From the NCBI RefSeq assembly GCF_900188455.1, contig NZ_FZOL01000001.1, forward strand, positions 186,001 through 250,000: 64,000 nucleotides of DNA. Direction: 5' to 3'. Of this stretch, positions 44,260 to 52,354 are shown in pieces. Numbering within the stretch: position 1 is the stretch's first letter; the number at the start of each line of letters is the position of its first letter. A model generated the notes under the pieces. The model had not been told where the DNA came from. It did not search any database and saw nothing but the letters and a program-made list of their open reading frames with translations. Source of the stretch: Pseudomonas japonica (lineage in GTDB: Bacteria; Pseudomonadota; Gammaproteobacteria; Pseudomonadales; Pseudomonadaceae). A program made the position numbers and the translations under genes.

Positions 44260-45711
44260 TCAAACCAGCGGATCACCGACATGCAGGATCTTCATGCCAT
44301 TGGTGCCACCGATGGTGTGGTAGCTGTCGCCCTTGGTCAGGATGACCCAGTCGCCCTGTTTGACCAGACCGCGTTTGAGCAACTCGTCCACCGCCGCCTG
44401 GCTGACCTGCTCCGGTGGCAGCGCCGCCGGGTCGAACGGTACGGTGTAGACGCCGCGGAACATGGCCACGCGGGCCTGGGTCTCGCGGTGCGGGGAGAAG
44501 GCGAAGATCGGGATCGAAGAACGGATCCGCGACATGATCAGCGGGGTGTAGCCACTCTCGGTCAGGGCGATGATCGCCTTCACGCCCGGGAAGTGGTTGG
44601 CGGTGTACATGGCGGCCAGCGCGATGCTCTCGTCGCAACGGCTGAACTGAGTGCCCATGCGGTGGCTGGAGGTCTTGCTGGTCGGGTGCTTTTCCGCGCC
44701 CAGGCAGATCCGCGCCATGGCCTGCACCGCTTCCAGCGGGTAGGCACCGGCAGCACTTTCCGCCGAGAGCATGACGGCGTCGGTGTAGTCCAGCACGGCG
44801 TTGGAGACGTCGGACACTTCCGCGCGGGTCGGCATCGGGTTCTGGATCATCGACTCCATCATCTGGGTCGCGACGATCACCGCTTTATTGTGGCGGCGTG
44901 CGTGCAGGATGATCTTCTTCTGGATACCCACCAGCTCGGCATCGCCGATTTCCACGCCGAGGTCGCCACGGGCAACCATCACTGCGTCACTGGCGCGGAT
45001 CAGGCCATCGAGGGTTTCGTCGTCGGCGACGGCCTCGGCGCGCTCGATCTTCGACACCAGCCAGGCGCTGCCGCCGGCTTCGTCGCGCAGACGACGGGCG
45101 TATTCCATGTCGCTCGCGTCACGCGGGAAGGACACGGCCAGGTAGTCCAGGTCCATTTCCGCGGCCAGCTTGATGTCGGCCTTGTCTTTCTCGGTCAGGG
45201 CCGGCGCGGTCAGGCCGCCACCCTTGCGGTTGATGCCCTTGTGGTCGGACAGCGGGCCGCCGATCAGCACCACGCAGTGCAGCGAGTCCGCGGTGGCGGT
45301 TTCGACGCGCATGACCACGCGGCCGTCGTCGAGCAGCAGTTCGTCACCGACGCCGCAGTCCTTGACCAGGTCCGGGTAGTCGATGCCGACGATTTCCTGG
45401 GTGCCGGCAGTCAGCGGGTGGGCGGTGGAGAAGGTGAAGCGGTCGCCGACCTTGAGTTCGATACGTTTGTTGGTGAATTTGGCGATGCGGATCTTCGGAC
45501 CCTGCAGGTCGCCCAGCAATGCCACATGACGGCCGTGGCGGGCAGCGATGTCACGGATCAGGCGGGCGCGCGCCTTGTGCTCGTCCGGCGTGCCGTGGGA
45601 GAAGTTCAGGCGGGCGACATCCAGGCCGGCGAGGATCAGTTGCTCGATCACTTCCGGTGAATTGCTGGCGGGGCCGAGGGTGGCGACGATTTTGGTGCGG
45701 CGGATGGTCAT
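44260..45711 (-). CDS. pykA: Pyruvate kinase II
   Basis: A 483-residue pyruvate kinase. The barrel starts MTIRRTKIVATLGPASNS; MVARGDLGVEIG, the K+-site motif and LDTYDAVMLSAESAAGAYP-like NAVLDYTDAVMLSAESA are intact. It converts PEP and ADP to pyruvate and ATP; the pykA type is usually activated by AMP or sugar phosphates rather than fructose 1,6-bisphosphate. Gene order after the ferredoxin reductase matches PA4331-PA4329. CAGGAGT precedes the ATG. Confidence 0.95.
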   Translation of the reverse strand: MTIRRTKIVATLGPASNSPEVIEQLILAGLDVARLNFSHGTPDEHKARARLIRDIAARHGRHVALLGDLQGPKIRIAKFTNKRIELKVGDRFTFSTAHPLTAGTQEIVGIDYPDLVKDCGVGDELLLDDGRVVMRVETATADSLHCVVLIGGPLSDHKGINRKGGGLTAPALTEKDKADIKLAAEMDLDYLAVSFPRDASDMEYARRLRDEAGGSAWLVSKIERAEAVADDETLDGLIRASDAVMVARGDLGVEIGDAELVGIQKKIILHARRHNKAVIVATQMMESMIQNPMPTRAEVSDVSNAVLDYTDAVMLSAESAAGAYPLEAVQAMARICLGAEKHPTSKTSSHRMGTQFSRCDESIALAAMYTANHFPGVKAIIALTESGYTPLIMSRIRSSIPIFAFSPHRETQARVAMFRGVYTVPFDPAALPPEQVSQAAVDELLKRGLVKQGDWVILTKGDSYHTIGGTNGMKILHVGDPLV

Positions 45712-45914
45712 GCACAGACTCCTGTAGTGAAGCGCAGCGAGAGGCTACTCCTGAAAAACGCTGTAGTCATTGTTCCTTTGCACTACCTTGGGAGGGGTCT
45801 GGCTGGCGTTTGAACGGTGTTCGCGGAAGTTGTGAGGTGTTCGTGGTCCAACCCGGTATCGCCTATAGATTTGTCGGAAAACGCCGATATAGTGCTCAGC
45901 AAAGGAGAATCCCC

Positions 45915-46301
45915 ATGCGAGCCCTGTTTATCCTGGCCCTGGCGACCAGTGTCGTCGGCTGCACCCGCTGGTCCATGGACCACCACCTGAACAATGCCTA
46001 CCGGGCTTATGATCGCGGCGATTGCGAGCGGGTCACCCTCGAGCTGTCGCAGGTCGATCGCACCAGTCGCGCACGGCCGTTCATCTGGCCGGAAGCGGCG
46101 ATGTTGCGCGGTCAGTGCCTGGAGCGGCAGAAGCTGTTCGTCGATGCGGCGCAGACCTATCAGTACATCATCCAGCAGTACCCGCGGAACGAGTATGCCT
46201 ACCGTGCCCGCGCGCGCCTGCAAACGCTTGAGCAGCTTGGACATTATCGCGAGGGTGAAGCCGCGCTGACGCGTCCCGCGCCGCTGGCGCCGTTGCGTTG
46301 A
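45915..46301 (+). CDS. TPR-like lipoprotein
   Basis: A 128-residue lipoprotein: the signal MRALFILALATSVVGC has Cys16 as the lipidation site. Helical pairs follow, and AQTYQYIIQQYPRNEYAYRARARLQTL is a good TPR unit. Proteins of this type act as small scaffolds in the envelope, but no partner is evident. AAAGGAGA lies 11 bases before the ATG, and TATAGT at 45889-45894 may be the -10. A hypothetical of this kind stands at the same point in other Pseudomonas. Confidence 0.82.
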   Translation: MRALFILALATSVVGCTRWSMDHHLNNAYRAYDRGDCERVTLELSQVDRTSRARPFIWPEAAMLRGQCLERQKLFVDAAQTYQYIIQQYPRNEYAYRARARLQTLEQLGHYREGEAALTRPAPLAPLR

Positions 46302-46447
46302 TTGACCGCCAGGGCAATTTCCGCTGGAAGCATTGCCCTGGTCTGCGCTACTCTGATTGAAACAGACTGTGTACAAACAGCGTGCACCTGTACAAGACGG
46401 CACTAGCGCGACCCTGCTCAAAGGGTTATCCATTGCGATCCTTTGCC

Positions 46448-46807
46448 ATGTATACCGAGCACCGAATCGAGCGTCACCTGCTTCCCTACTTCCTCAAGGT
46501 CTACAACCGTTTCACCGATCAGCCCATCGGTTACCTGGGCAATGCGTCGGAAGACGGTCTCATGCTCATCAGCACCCTGCCGTTGTTGGTCGGGCCTGAT
46601 TTCGAGCTGCAACTGAGGATTCCCGGCCATGCCGATGGCTGGCAGCGCATCAATATCACGGCCAGTTGCCTGTGGTGCCACGAGGACGAGAGTCCCGGCT
46701 TCTTCGACTCCGGTTTCATGCTGCTGCAGGCGCCGCGGGAGTACGAGGAACTGGTGAGTGCCCTGCACGACTACTTCAGTTTCCGTCCGTTGCAGGCATC
46801 GGCATGA
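46448..46807 (+). CDS. PilZ-domain protein, degenerate
   Basis: A 119-residue protein with a PilZ-like beta-barrel. The NASEDGLMLIST segment fits the (D/N)xSxxG motif of c-di-GMP receptors, but the usual RxxxR arm is not obvious (HRIERHLLPYFLKVYNR), so nucleotide binding is doubtful. The ATG at 46448 lacks a good Shine-Dalgarno; an in-frame ATG at 46382 would add 22 unrelated residues. The gene precedes sbcB by 41 bp on the same strand. Confidence 0.72.
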   Translation: MYTEHRIERHLLPYFLKVYNRFTDQPIGYLGNASEDGLMLISTLPLLVGPDFELQLRIPGHADGWQRINITASCLWCHEDESPGFFDSGFMLLQAPREYEELVSALHDYFSFRPLQASA

Positions 46808-46848
46808 GGTAGACTCCGGCGATTTCCCCTGTTCAGGACGAAGCCGCC

Positions 46849-48279
46849 GTGAGCTCCAGCATTTTCTGGCACGACTACGAAACCACCGGCATCAATCCGC
46901 GTTGCGACCGGCCCTTGCAGGTCGCTGGCGTGCGCACCGATCTGGACCTCAACGAGATCGAAGCGCCGATCAATCTGTTCTGCCAGCCCAGCGACGACAT
47001 CCTGCCGCACCCGGCCGCCTGCCTGATCACCGGCATCAGTCCGGGGCAACTGGCCCGCGATGGCCTCGCCGAAGCCGACTTCATGACCCGGGTCCACGCC
47101 GAGCTGTCCCGTCCAGGTACCTGTGGCGCGGGCTACAACACCCTGCGTTTCGATGACGAAGTCACCCGCTACAGCCTCTACCGCAACTTCTTCGACCCCT
47201 ATGCCCGCGAGTGGCAGGGCGGCAACACTCGCTGGGACCTGATCGATACGGTGCGCACGGCCTATGCGCTGCGGCCGCAAGGTATCCAGTGGCCGCAGGT
47301 CGATGGCCAGGTCAGCCTGCGTCTGGAGTTGCTCAGCGCGGCCAATGGCCTGGAGCACGGCCAGGCGCACGAGGCGCTGTCCGACGTACGTGCCACCATC
47401 GCGCTGGCGCGTCTGATCCGTGCCAGGCAACCACGTCTGTACGAGTGGCTGTTCGAATTGCGCAGCAAGCAGAAAGTTCTCGAGCAGATTCGTTTGTTGC
47501 AGCCCCTGGTACATATTTCCGGACGTTTCTCGGCGGCGCGTAGTTATCTTGGGGTGGTGCTGCCGTTGGCCTGGCATCCGGAGAATCGCAATGCCTTGAT
47601 CGTGTGCGATCTGCATCAGGATATTGAGCCGCTGCTGACGGAAAATTCCGAAGTATTGCGTCAGCGTTTATACATGCGCCGCGAGGATATGCTCGAAGGG
47701 CAGTTGCCAGTTCCGCTCAAGTTGCTGCACATCAATCGTTGCCCGGTAGTCGCGCCCTTGGCGGTATTGCACAAGGAAGATCAGCAACGCCTGGGCCTGG
47801 ATATGTCCGATTTGCTGCGGCGTGGTGAACGACTGATGACGGCACGGGAGCAGTGGGAGCATAAATTGACGTCAATTTATGCGGAGGGTGATTTTGCCGA
47901 GAGTGAAGACCCTGAACAGCAGCTATATGGCGGATTCATCGGCGACCGTGATCGTCGTTTATGCGAACAGGTGCGCGCCGCCGATCCGCAGGAACTGAGC
48001 GGCCGACGCTGGATGTTCGACGACCCGCGTTTGCCCGAGTTGCTTTTCCGATATAGGGCTCGGAACTTTCCGGCGAGTCTTGATGAGGAGGAGCAACAGC
48101 AGTGGCGAACGTTCTGCCAGCAACGACTCATCGATCCCGCATTGGGTGCGCCGCATACCCTGGCGGCATTCGATGCCGCTCTGCTGCAGGCCCTGGCGGA
48201 GGCGCAGGGGAGCCAGCGGGCGCTGCTGGAGGAATGGCGTGGGTATGCCGCGAATTTGCGGCAACGCTTGAACGTGTAA
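46849..48279 (+). CDS. sbcB: Exodeoxyribonuclease I
   Basis: A 476-residue exonuclease starting with GTG (MSSSIFWHDYETTGINP). The DEDDh motifs Asp/Glu (HDYETTG), later NTLRFDDE, and HEALSDVRATI are present, followed by the SH3-like and helical domains of ExoI. It digests single-stranded DNA 3' to 5' in repair and recombination. The GTG has few pairing bases upstream (ACGAAGCC), so translation may be modest. It sits before mvaT, as in P. aeruginosa (PA4316-PA4315). Confidence 0.95.
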   Translation: MSSSIFWHDYETTGINPRCDRPLQVAGVRTDLDLNEIEAPINLFCQPSDDILPHPAACLITGISPGQLARDGLAEADFMTRVHAELSRPGTCGAGYNTLRFDDEVTRYSLYRNFFDPYAREWQGGNTRWDLIDTVRTAYALRPQGIQWPQVDGQVSLRLELLSAANGLEHGQAHEALSDVRATIALARLIRARQPRLYEWLFELRSKQKVLEQIRLLQPLVHISGRFSAARSYLGVVLPLAWHPENRNALIVCDLHQDIEPLLTENSEVLRQRLYMRREDMLEGQLPVPLKLLHINRCPVVAPLAVLHKEDQQRLGLDMSDLLRRGERLMTAREQWEHKLTSIYAEGDFAESEDPEQQLYGGFIGDRDRRLCEQVRAADPQELSGRRWMFDDPRLPELLFRYRARNFPASLDEEEQQQWRTFCQQRLIDPALGAPHTLAAFDAALLQALAEAQGSQRALLEEWRGYAANLRQRLNV

Positions 48280-48300
48280 AAAATGTTAAGAAGAGTTAAT

Positions 48301-48331
48301 AAAAAACGCCGGCATTGCCGGCGTCTTTTTT
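48301..48331 (+). terminator. Terminator after sbcB, facing mvaT
   Basis: ACGCCGGC-ATT-GCCGGCGT between A and T runs, 22 bp after sbcB and 15 bp from the leftward mvaT stop, so it probably serves both genes. Confidence 0.93.
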
Positions 48332-48345
48332 GCTAAGCGGGAAAA

Positions 48346-48726
48346 TTAACCCAGCAGGGTTGCCCAGCCTTCCACGACGTCACCGCCCCACTTGGCTTTC
48401 CACTCTTTCAGGGTCTTGTGGTTGCCGCCTTTGGTTTCGATGATTTCACCGTTGTGCGGGTTCTTGTATTGCTTGACCTTGCGCGCGCGCTTGGTGCCGG
48501 TGGTCTTTGCCACGGCGCCGCGAGGAGCCTTGTTCAGTTTGGCTTCAGGGTCGAGCAGGGCAATGATGTCTTTCAGGGATTTGCCGTAAGTCCCCATCAG
48601 TTCGCGCAGCTTCTTCTCGAACTCCAGTTCTTTCTGCAGCTTGTCGTCGGCGGACAGACTCTGCAGGCGGGCTTGCAGTTCTTTGATAGCTTCTTCGGTA
48701 GCGCGATATTCGTTGATCAGGGACAT
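48346..48726 (-). CDS. mvaT: MvaT/TurA H-NS-like silencer
   Basis: A 126-residue xenogeneic silencer. The N-terminal coiled coil MSLINEYRATEEAIKELQAR mediates oligomers, the middle is basic and Ala-rich (APRGAVAKTTGTKRARK), and the C-terminal AT-pincer is QYKNPHNGEIIETKGGNHKTLKEWKAKWG with the NPHNGE, ETKGGNHK signature. It binds AT-rich DNA and silences foreign and virulence genes. GGAA lies 7 bases upstream and the frame's N-terminal extension is not used. Confidence 0.95.
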   Translation of the reverse strand: MSLINEYRATEEAIKELQARLQSLSADDKLQKELEFEKKLRELMGTYGKSLKDIIALLDPEAKLNKAPRGAVAKTTGTKRARKVKQYKNPHNGEIIETKGGNHKTLKEWKAKWGGDVVEGWATLLG

Positions 48727-48770
48727 GAGGCGTTCCTTTGGAAATAGTGAGCTCGGGTAACTGTGCGGCA

Positions 48771-48799
48771 ATAATAGTCAGACTATTTGCGCAAGTAAA
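48771..48799 (-). promoter_or_regulatory. Sigma-70 promoter of mvaT
   Basis: On the minus strand TTTACT (48799-48794), 17 bases, then TATTAT (48776-48771): 4 and 5 of 6 matches to TTGACA and TATAAT. The start would fall about 40 bases before the ATG. Confidence 0.6.
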
Positions 48800-49035
48800 C
48801 AATTCGATTTCATGCTCTTAGTAGTGGTTTATTTCCGCTGCGCAATGTCGCGGGTGCAATTTACATGTGCTTATTGGTCGAACGACTAAGTGGATTAGTC
48901 CGTCGACAGCTGTCGCGCCCTCCGGCGGCCCGCCAGACGGGGCCGTCCGGCAAGCGACGGATATCACATGGATACTGTAGTTTTGCCGGGCAATCGCTAG
49001 AATGTGCGCCTTTACGAAGTTCTGGAGCCCCCTGC
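48800..49035. other. Divergent intergenic region mvaT-purU
   Basis: This 309-bp gap as a whole (48727-49035) is AT-rich on the mvaT side, which suits MvaT self-binding. A possible purU -10 (TAGAAT, near 49000) lacks a clear -35. I see no other gene or RNA here. Confidence 0.4.
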
Positions 49036-49887
49036 ATGCGTACCTATCGGCTGGTGATCGCTTGTCCCGACCGTGTCGGCATCGTCGCCAAAGTCAGTAA
49101 TTTTCTGGCGTCCCACAACGGCTGGATCACCGAAGCGAGCCATCACTCCGATGACCTGAGCGGCTGGTTCTTCATGCGTCACGAGATTCGTGCCGACACC
49201 CTGCCTTTTGGCATCGAGGCCTTCCGCGAGGCCTTCGCCCCGATCGCCGAAGAGTTCTCCATGACCTGGCGGATCACCGACACCGATCAGAAGAAGCGTG
49301 TCGTGCTGATGGCCAGCCGCGAGTCGCATTGCCTGGCCGACCTGCTGCACCGCTGGCACAGCAATGAACTGGACTGCGATATCCCCTGCGTGATTTCCAA
49401 CCATGACGACCTGCGCAGCATGGTCGAGTGGCACGGCATTCCGTTCTTCCATGTCCCGGTCGATCCGAAGGACAAGCAGCCGGCGTTCGCCGAGGTCTCG
49501 CGTCTGGTCAAGGAACACGGCGCCGACGTGGTGGTGCTGGCGCGCTACATGCAGATCCTGCCGCCGCAGCTGTGCGAGGAATACGCCCAGCAGGTCATCA
49601 ATATCCACCACAGCTTCCTGCCGTCCTTCGTTGGCGCCAAGCCGTACCATCAGGCTTCGCTGCGTGGCGTGAAGCTGATCGGCGCGACCTGCCACTATGT
49701 CACCGAAGAGCTGGACGCCGGCCCGATCATCGAGCAGGACGTGGTGCGTGTGAGTCACAGCGACAGCATCGAGGACATGGTGCGCTTCGGCCGCGATGTC
49801 GAGAAGATGGTCCTGGCGCGTGGCCTGCGCTATCACCTGGAAGACCGCGTGCTGGTGCACGGCAACAAGACCGTGGTGTTCGGCTGA
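49036..49887 (+). CDS. purU: Formyltetrahydrofolate deformylase
   Basis: A 283-residue PurU with an N-terminal ACT domain (LVIACPDRVGIVAKVSNFLASHNGWI) and a C-terminal formyl-hydrolase domain. The catalytic set shows in NIHHSFLPSFVGAKPYHQA, GATCHYVTEELDAGPIIEQ. It yields formate and tetrahydrofolate, balancing one-carbon units for purine synthesis. The ATG at 49036 follows TGGAGCC. The frame is open 57 codons further upstream, but this start fits the family. Confidence 0.94.
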   Translation: MRTYRLVIACPDRVGIVAKVSNFLASHNGWITEASHHSDDLSGWFFMRHEIRADTLPFGIEAFREAFAPIAEEFSMTWRITDTDQKKRVVLMASRESHCLADLLHRWHSNELDCDIPCVISNHDDLRSMVEWHGIPFFHVPVDPKDKQPAFAEVSRLVKEHGADVVVLARYMQILPPQLCEEYAQQVINIHHSFLPSFVGAKPYHQASLRGVKLIGATCHYVTEELDAGPIIEQDVVRVSHSDSIEDMVRFGRDVEKMVLARGLRYHLEDRVLVHGNKTVVFG

Positions 49888-49904
49888 CCCCCGAGGGCGG
49901 TGCA

Positions 49905-50138
49905 ATGAGCGATCCCTTCGACAAAGCCACCGCCCATCCTCCGCCCACGCTGGGTGAGGGGTGCCTGAGCCGTTACGATCCGAGCGCCCTGGGCAGCGAG
50001 GACGGTACCGATTTTCCGGGCGCCGCCGAGTTGTGGAAGACCTTGGCGGCGAGCGGCGATGCGCTCAAGCAAGGCTCGGCTGAGCAGGTAGAGGTAGTTG
50101 GTCACAACCCGCCAGACCCGCACCGCCGCCGCGGTTGA
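49905..50138 (+). CDS. Short hypothetical ORF, possible gene remnant
   Basis: A 77-codon frame starting 17 bp after purU with GAGGGCGG upstream. The first 55 or so residues have coding-like composition (SDPFDKATAHPPPTLGEG, RYDPSALGSEDGTDFPGAAELW), whereas the ending PPDPHRRRG looks random. In the +1 frame near 50098 a second short coding-like stretch begins. This may be a conserved small protein or a 5' remnant of a broken gene. I recognise no family. The gap to the next gene is otherwise without features. Confidence 0.4.
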   Translation: MSDPFDKATAHPPPTLGEGCLSRYDPSALGSEDGTDFPGAAELWKTLAASGDALKQGSAEQVEVVGHNPPDPHRRRG

Positions 50139-50181
50139 CTTGCCCACCATGGGCGTCAGCAGTGCCGCCAGCCAACGCGTC

Positions 50182-50955
50182 TCACGGCCCTGGCCGGCTG
50201 GCCAGCCAGGCCAGCTTGGTCATTGGCATGCGCCCGTCCGCCAACAGATGTTGCAAGGTGTTCAGCCAGTAGCGCCGGGCAAACCGATGGCGCATATCCA
50301 CCGGGTGCAGGCCGAGGCGAATGGTGCTGGCGTCGGCCATGCGCCGTTCCTGCACCGCGCTGACGGCTCGCGACAGGCCTCGTCGCCAGGCGCTGCGCGC
50401 GCTCCACACCAGGCCCGGCGCCGTCACCGGGGTGAAGTCGGGCAGGCGATAGAGATGCTGCGGGTCGCTGGTGTAGTGCAGCGGCAACTGACGCAGGGCC
50501 TGGCGGGTGCCTTCGCTCATCAGCCAGGCCGGCGCGACGAAGCCGCTCAACGGCCAGTCCAGGCGCCGGAACAGCTCGATACCGGCGCCCAGGCGCTGCA
50601 ATGCCTGGTCCTGGCTCAATGCGTAGAACTCGCCTTCCCAGGTGTAGAGGCGGCGCATGAAGTATTCGCCGGGCGTGCGCGGCGCGGGACCGTCGTCGGC
50701 GTGGTAGTAGCCGTGCAAGGCCAGTTCGTCGCCACGCACCAGGCGATGGTCGAGAATCCGGCGGAACGAGGTGTTGCGCTCCACGGCATTGCGCCGGTGA
50801 AAATCCGGCACCACCAGCAGGGTCATGGGGATCTGCCCGAGGGCGTCCACCGCTTCGACGAAGGGCTGGTAGTCCGGCCAGGTTTCCGGCGCGACGTCGT
50901 GCAGCACCAGCAGCACGCTGCGCCCGGCGCGGGGGGCGGCACAAGGCTCAGGCAT
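50182..50955 (-). CDS. DUF2334/polysaccharide-deacetylase-like protein
   Basis: A 257-residue NodB-fold hydrolase. LLVLHDVAPETWPDYQPFV has the Asp that begins the metal triad, GDELALHGYYHADDG supplies the His pair, and FVAPAWLMSEGT the substrate loop. This corresponds to DUF2334, related to sugar de-N-acetylases. The start at 50955 lies 8 bp inside the end of the glycosyltransferase gene, so they form one unit. Substrate is unknown, perhaps an envelope glycolipid. Confidence 0.83.
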   Translation of the reverse strand: MPEPCAAPRAGRSVLLVLHDVAPETWPDYQPFVEAVDALGQIPMTLLVVPDFHRRNAVERNTSFRRILDHRLVRGDELALHGYYHADDGPAPRTPGEYFMRRLYTWEGEFYALSQDQALQRLGAGIELFRRLDWPLSGFVAPAWLMSEGTRQALRQLPLHYTSDPQHLYRLPDFTPVTAPGLVWSARSAWRRGLSRAVSAVQERRMADASTIRLGLHPVDMRHRFARRYWLNTLQHLLADGRMPMTKLAWLASRPGP

Positions 50956-52072
50956 GGGCGCGCACCGGCAGGTCGCTGTAGCCCAGTACCGCGCGGTAGT
51001 GTTCGAGCAGGCCGCTGACCACGTTGTCCCAGTTGTAGTGCTGCTCGACGTGGCGGCGAGCTTGTCGACCGAGGCGCACGGTGCCGCGTTCGAAGATCTC
51101 CCGCACCGCCTCGGCCATGGCGTTGCCATCACCGGGCAGGCACAGCTGGCCGCACTGCGCATCGACGATCTCGCTGAAGGCCCCGGCCGCTACCGCCACC
51201 ACCGGCGTGGCGCTGGCCATCGCTTCGAGGATCACCAGGCCGAAGGTTTCCTGGTCGCCGGCATGCACCAGCAGGTCGGCGCTGGCCAGCAGGCGGGCGA
51301 CTTCGCTGGCCGGGAGGAATTCGCCGAACACCGTGACGTTGTCCGGCACGTTGGCCGGCATGTGCGAGCCGGCCAGGAGCAGGTGATACGGGTTGCCCAG
51401 GCGCTGGATGCAGTCGAGCAGCACCGGCAGATTCTTTTCCCGCGAGCCGCGACCGGCGAAGACCAGCAGCCGGCTGTCCTCGGCCAGGCCCAGTTCGGCG
51501 CGCAGCGCCGGGTCGCGTCGGGCGGGATGGAAGGTGTTGAGGTCGACGCCGAGGCGCTGCACGTGGACATTGCCCACGCCGAGGCTGCGCAGCTTGTGCG
51601 CCATCACCTGGCTGGGCGCCAGGACCCGGTCGAAATTGCCATAGAGCTTGCTGACATAGGCTTCCACGTTGGGTGTGAACCAGTTGCCCATGCGGTTGCC
51701 GACCAGCAGTGGCAAATCGGAGTGATAGAAGCCGATCACCGGCACATCCAGGCGCCGCCGCGCGTCGAGTGCGGCCCAGGCGGTGAGGTAGGGATCGCCG
51801 ACTTCGATCAGGTCGGGCTGCAGCTCGCGCAGCACGTTGCACCAGGGCGCCAGGCGCAGGGGAAAGCGGTAGCCGTTGCCGAAGGGCAGGGGCGGCGCGG
51901 GAACCTCGTGGATGCCATTGGCATGACGGGCGCTGGCGCCGGGGATCAGCAGGCTGTGGCGGACATTCGGGGCGAGGCCGAGGCGGCGGTGCTTGGCATC
52001 GAGGTAGGTCCGCACGCCACCGCTGGCGGGGGCGTAGAACATGGTGATGTCGGCGATATGCACGATCAGCAT
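50948..52072 (-). CDS. GT4-family glycosyltransferase
   Basis: A 374-residue GT-B enzyme of family GT4. The N-terminal glycine-rich turn ADITMFYAPASGGVRTYL and C-terminal FAGRGSREKNLPVLLDCI, GDQETFGLVILEAMASATPVVAV with the EX7E motif are present. It probably moves a sugar (Man, Glc or GlcNAc) from a nucleotide donor to a lipid or sugar. It overlaps the deacetylase, implying one pathway making a deacetylated glycan or glycolipid. The start lies next to a REP doublet. Confidence 0.87.
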   Translation of the reverse strand: MLIVHIADITMFYAPASGGVRTYLDAKHRRLGLAPNVRHSLLIPGASARHANGIHEVPAPPLPFGNGYRFPLRLAPWCNVLRELQPDLIEVGDPYLTAWAALDARRRLDVPVIGFYHSDLPLLVGNRMGNWFTPNVEAYVSKLYGNFDRVLAPSQVMAHKLRSLGVGNVHVQRLGVDLNTFHPARRDPALRAELGLAEDSRLLVFAGRGSREKNLPVLLDCIQRLGNPYHLLLAGSHMPANVPDNVTVFGEFLPASEVARLLASADLLVHAGDQETFGLVILEAMASATPVVAVAAGAFSEIVDAQCGQLCLPGDGNAMAEAVREIFERGTVRLGRQARRHVEQHYNWDNVVSGLLEHYRAVLGYSDLPVRAHA

Positions 52073-52193
52073 CCCTCCGGGATCGTCTTGTGGACAGTCA
52101 CGCGGCGTTCTGCGACCGCGGTGACGCGCCTTAAAGTTGACCTACGGAAAGAATAGTTTGTTCGATTGGTAACAAAGGCACCCGGTAAGAACG

Positions 52194-52328
52194 CTTGTGG
52201 GAGCGAGCTTGCTCGCGAATGGGCGCGAAGCGGCCACAAAACCTGAGTCCTCGATGTGCCTGACAATCCCGGGACTCAGGTTTTACGACGGCTGCGCCGC
52301 CGTTCGCGAGCAAGCTCGCTCCCACAAG
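52194..52328. repeat. REP doublet with a nested inverted repeat
   Basis: Outer arms CTTGTGGGAGCGAGCTTGCT and its continuation face an inverted copy ending at CCCACAAG. The loop itself has an 11-bp perfect inverted repeat AAACCTGAGTC / GACTCAGGTTT, so the whole can fold as two stacked hairpins. It lies between the glycosyltransferase start and the chemoreceptor stop (gap 52073-52354). Confidence 0.9.
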
Positions 52329-52354
52329 GTCCACCGTAGGTGGATACGGATGGA

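Noticed and set aside
48927..48950. GC-rich palindromic stretch before purU as an RNA element
   Set aside because: Imperfect pairing, no T run and no promoter; probably chance.
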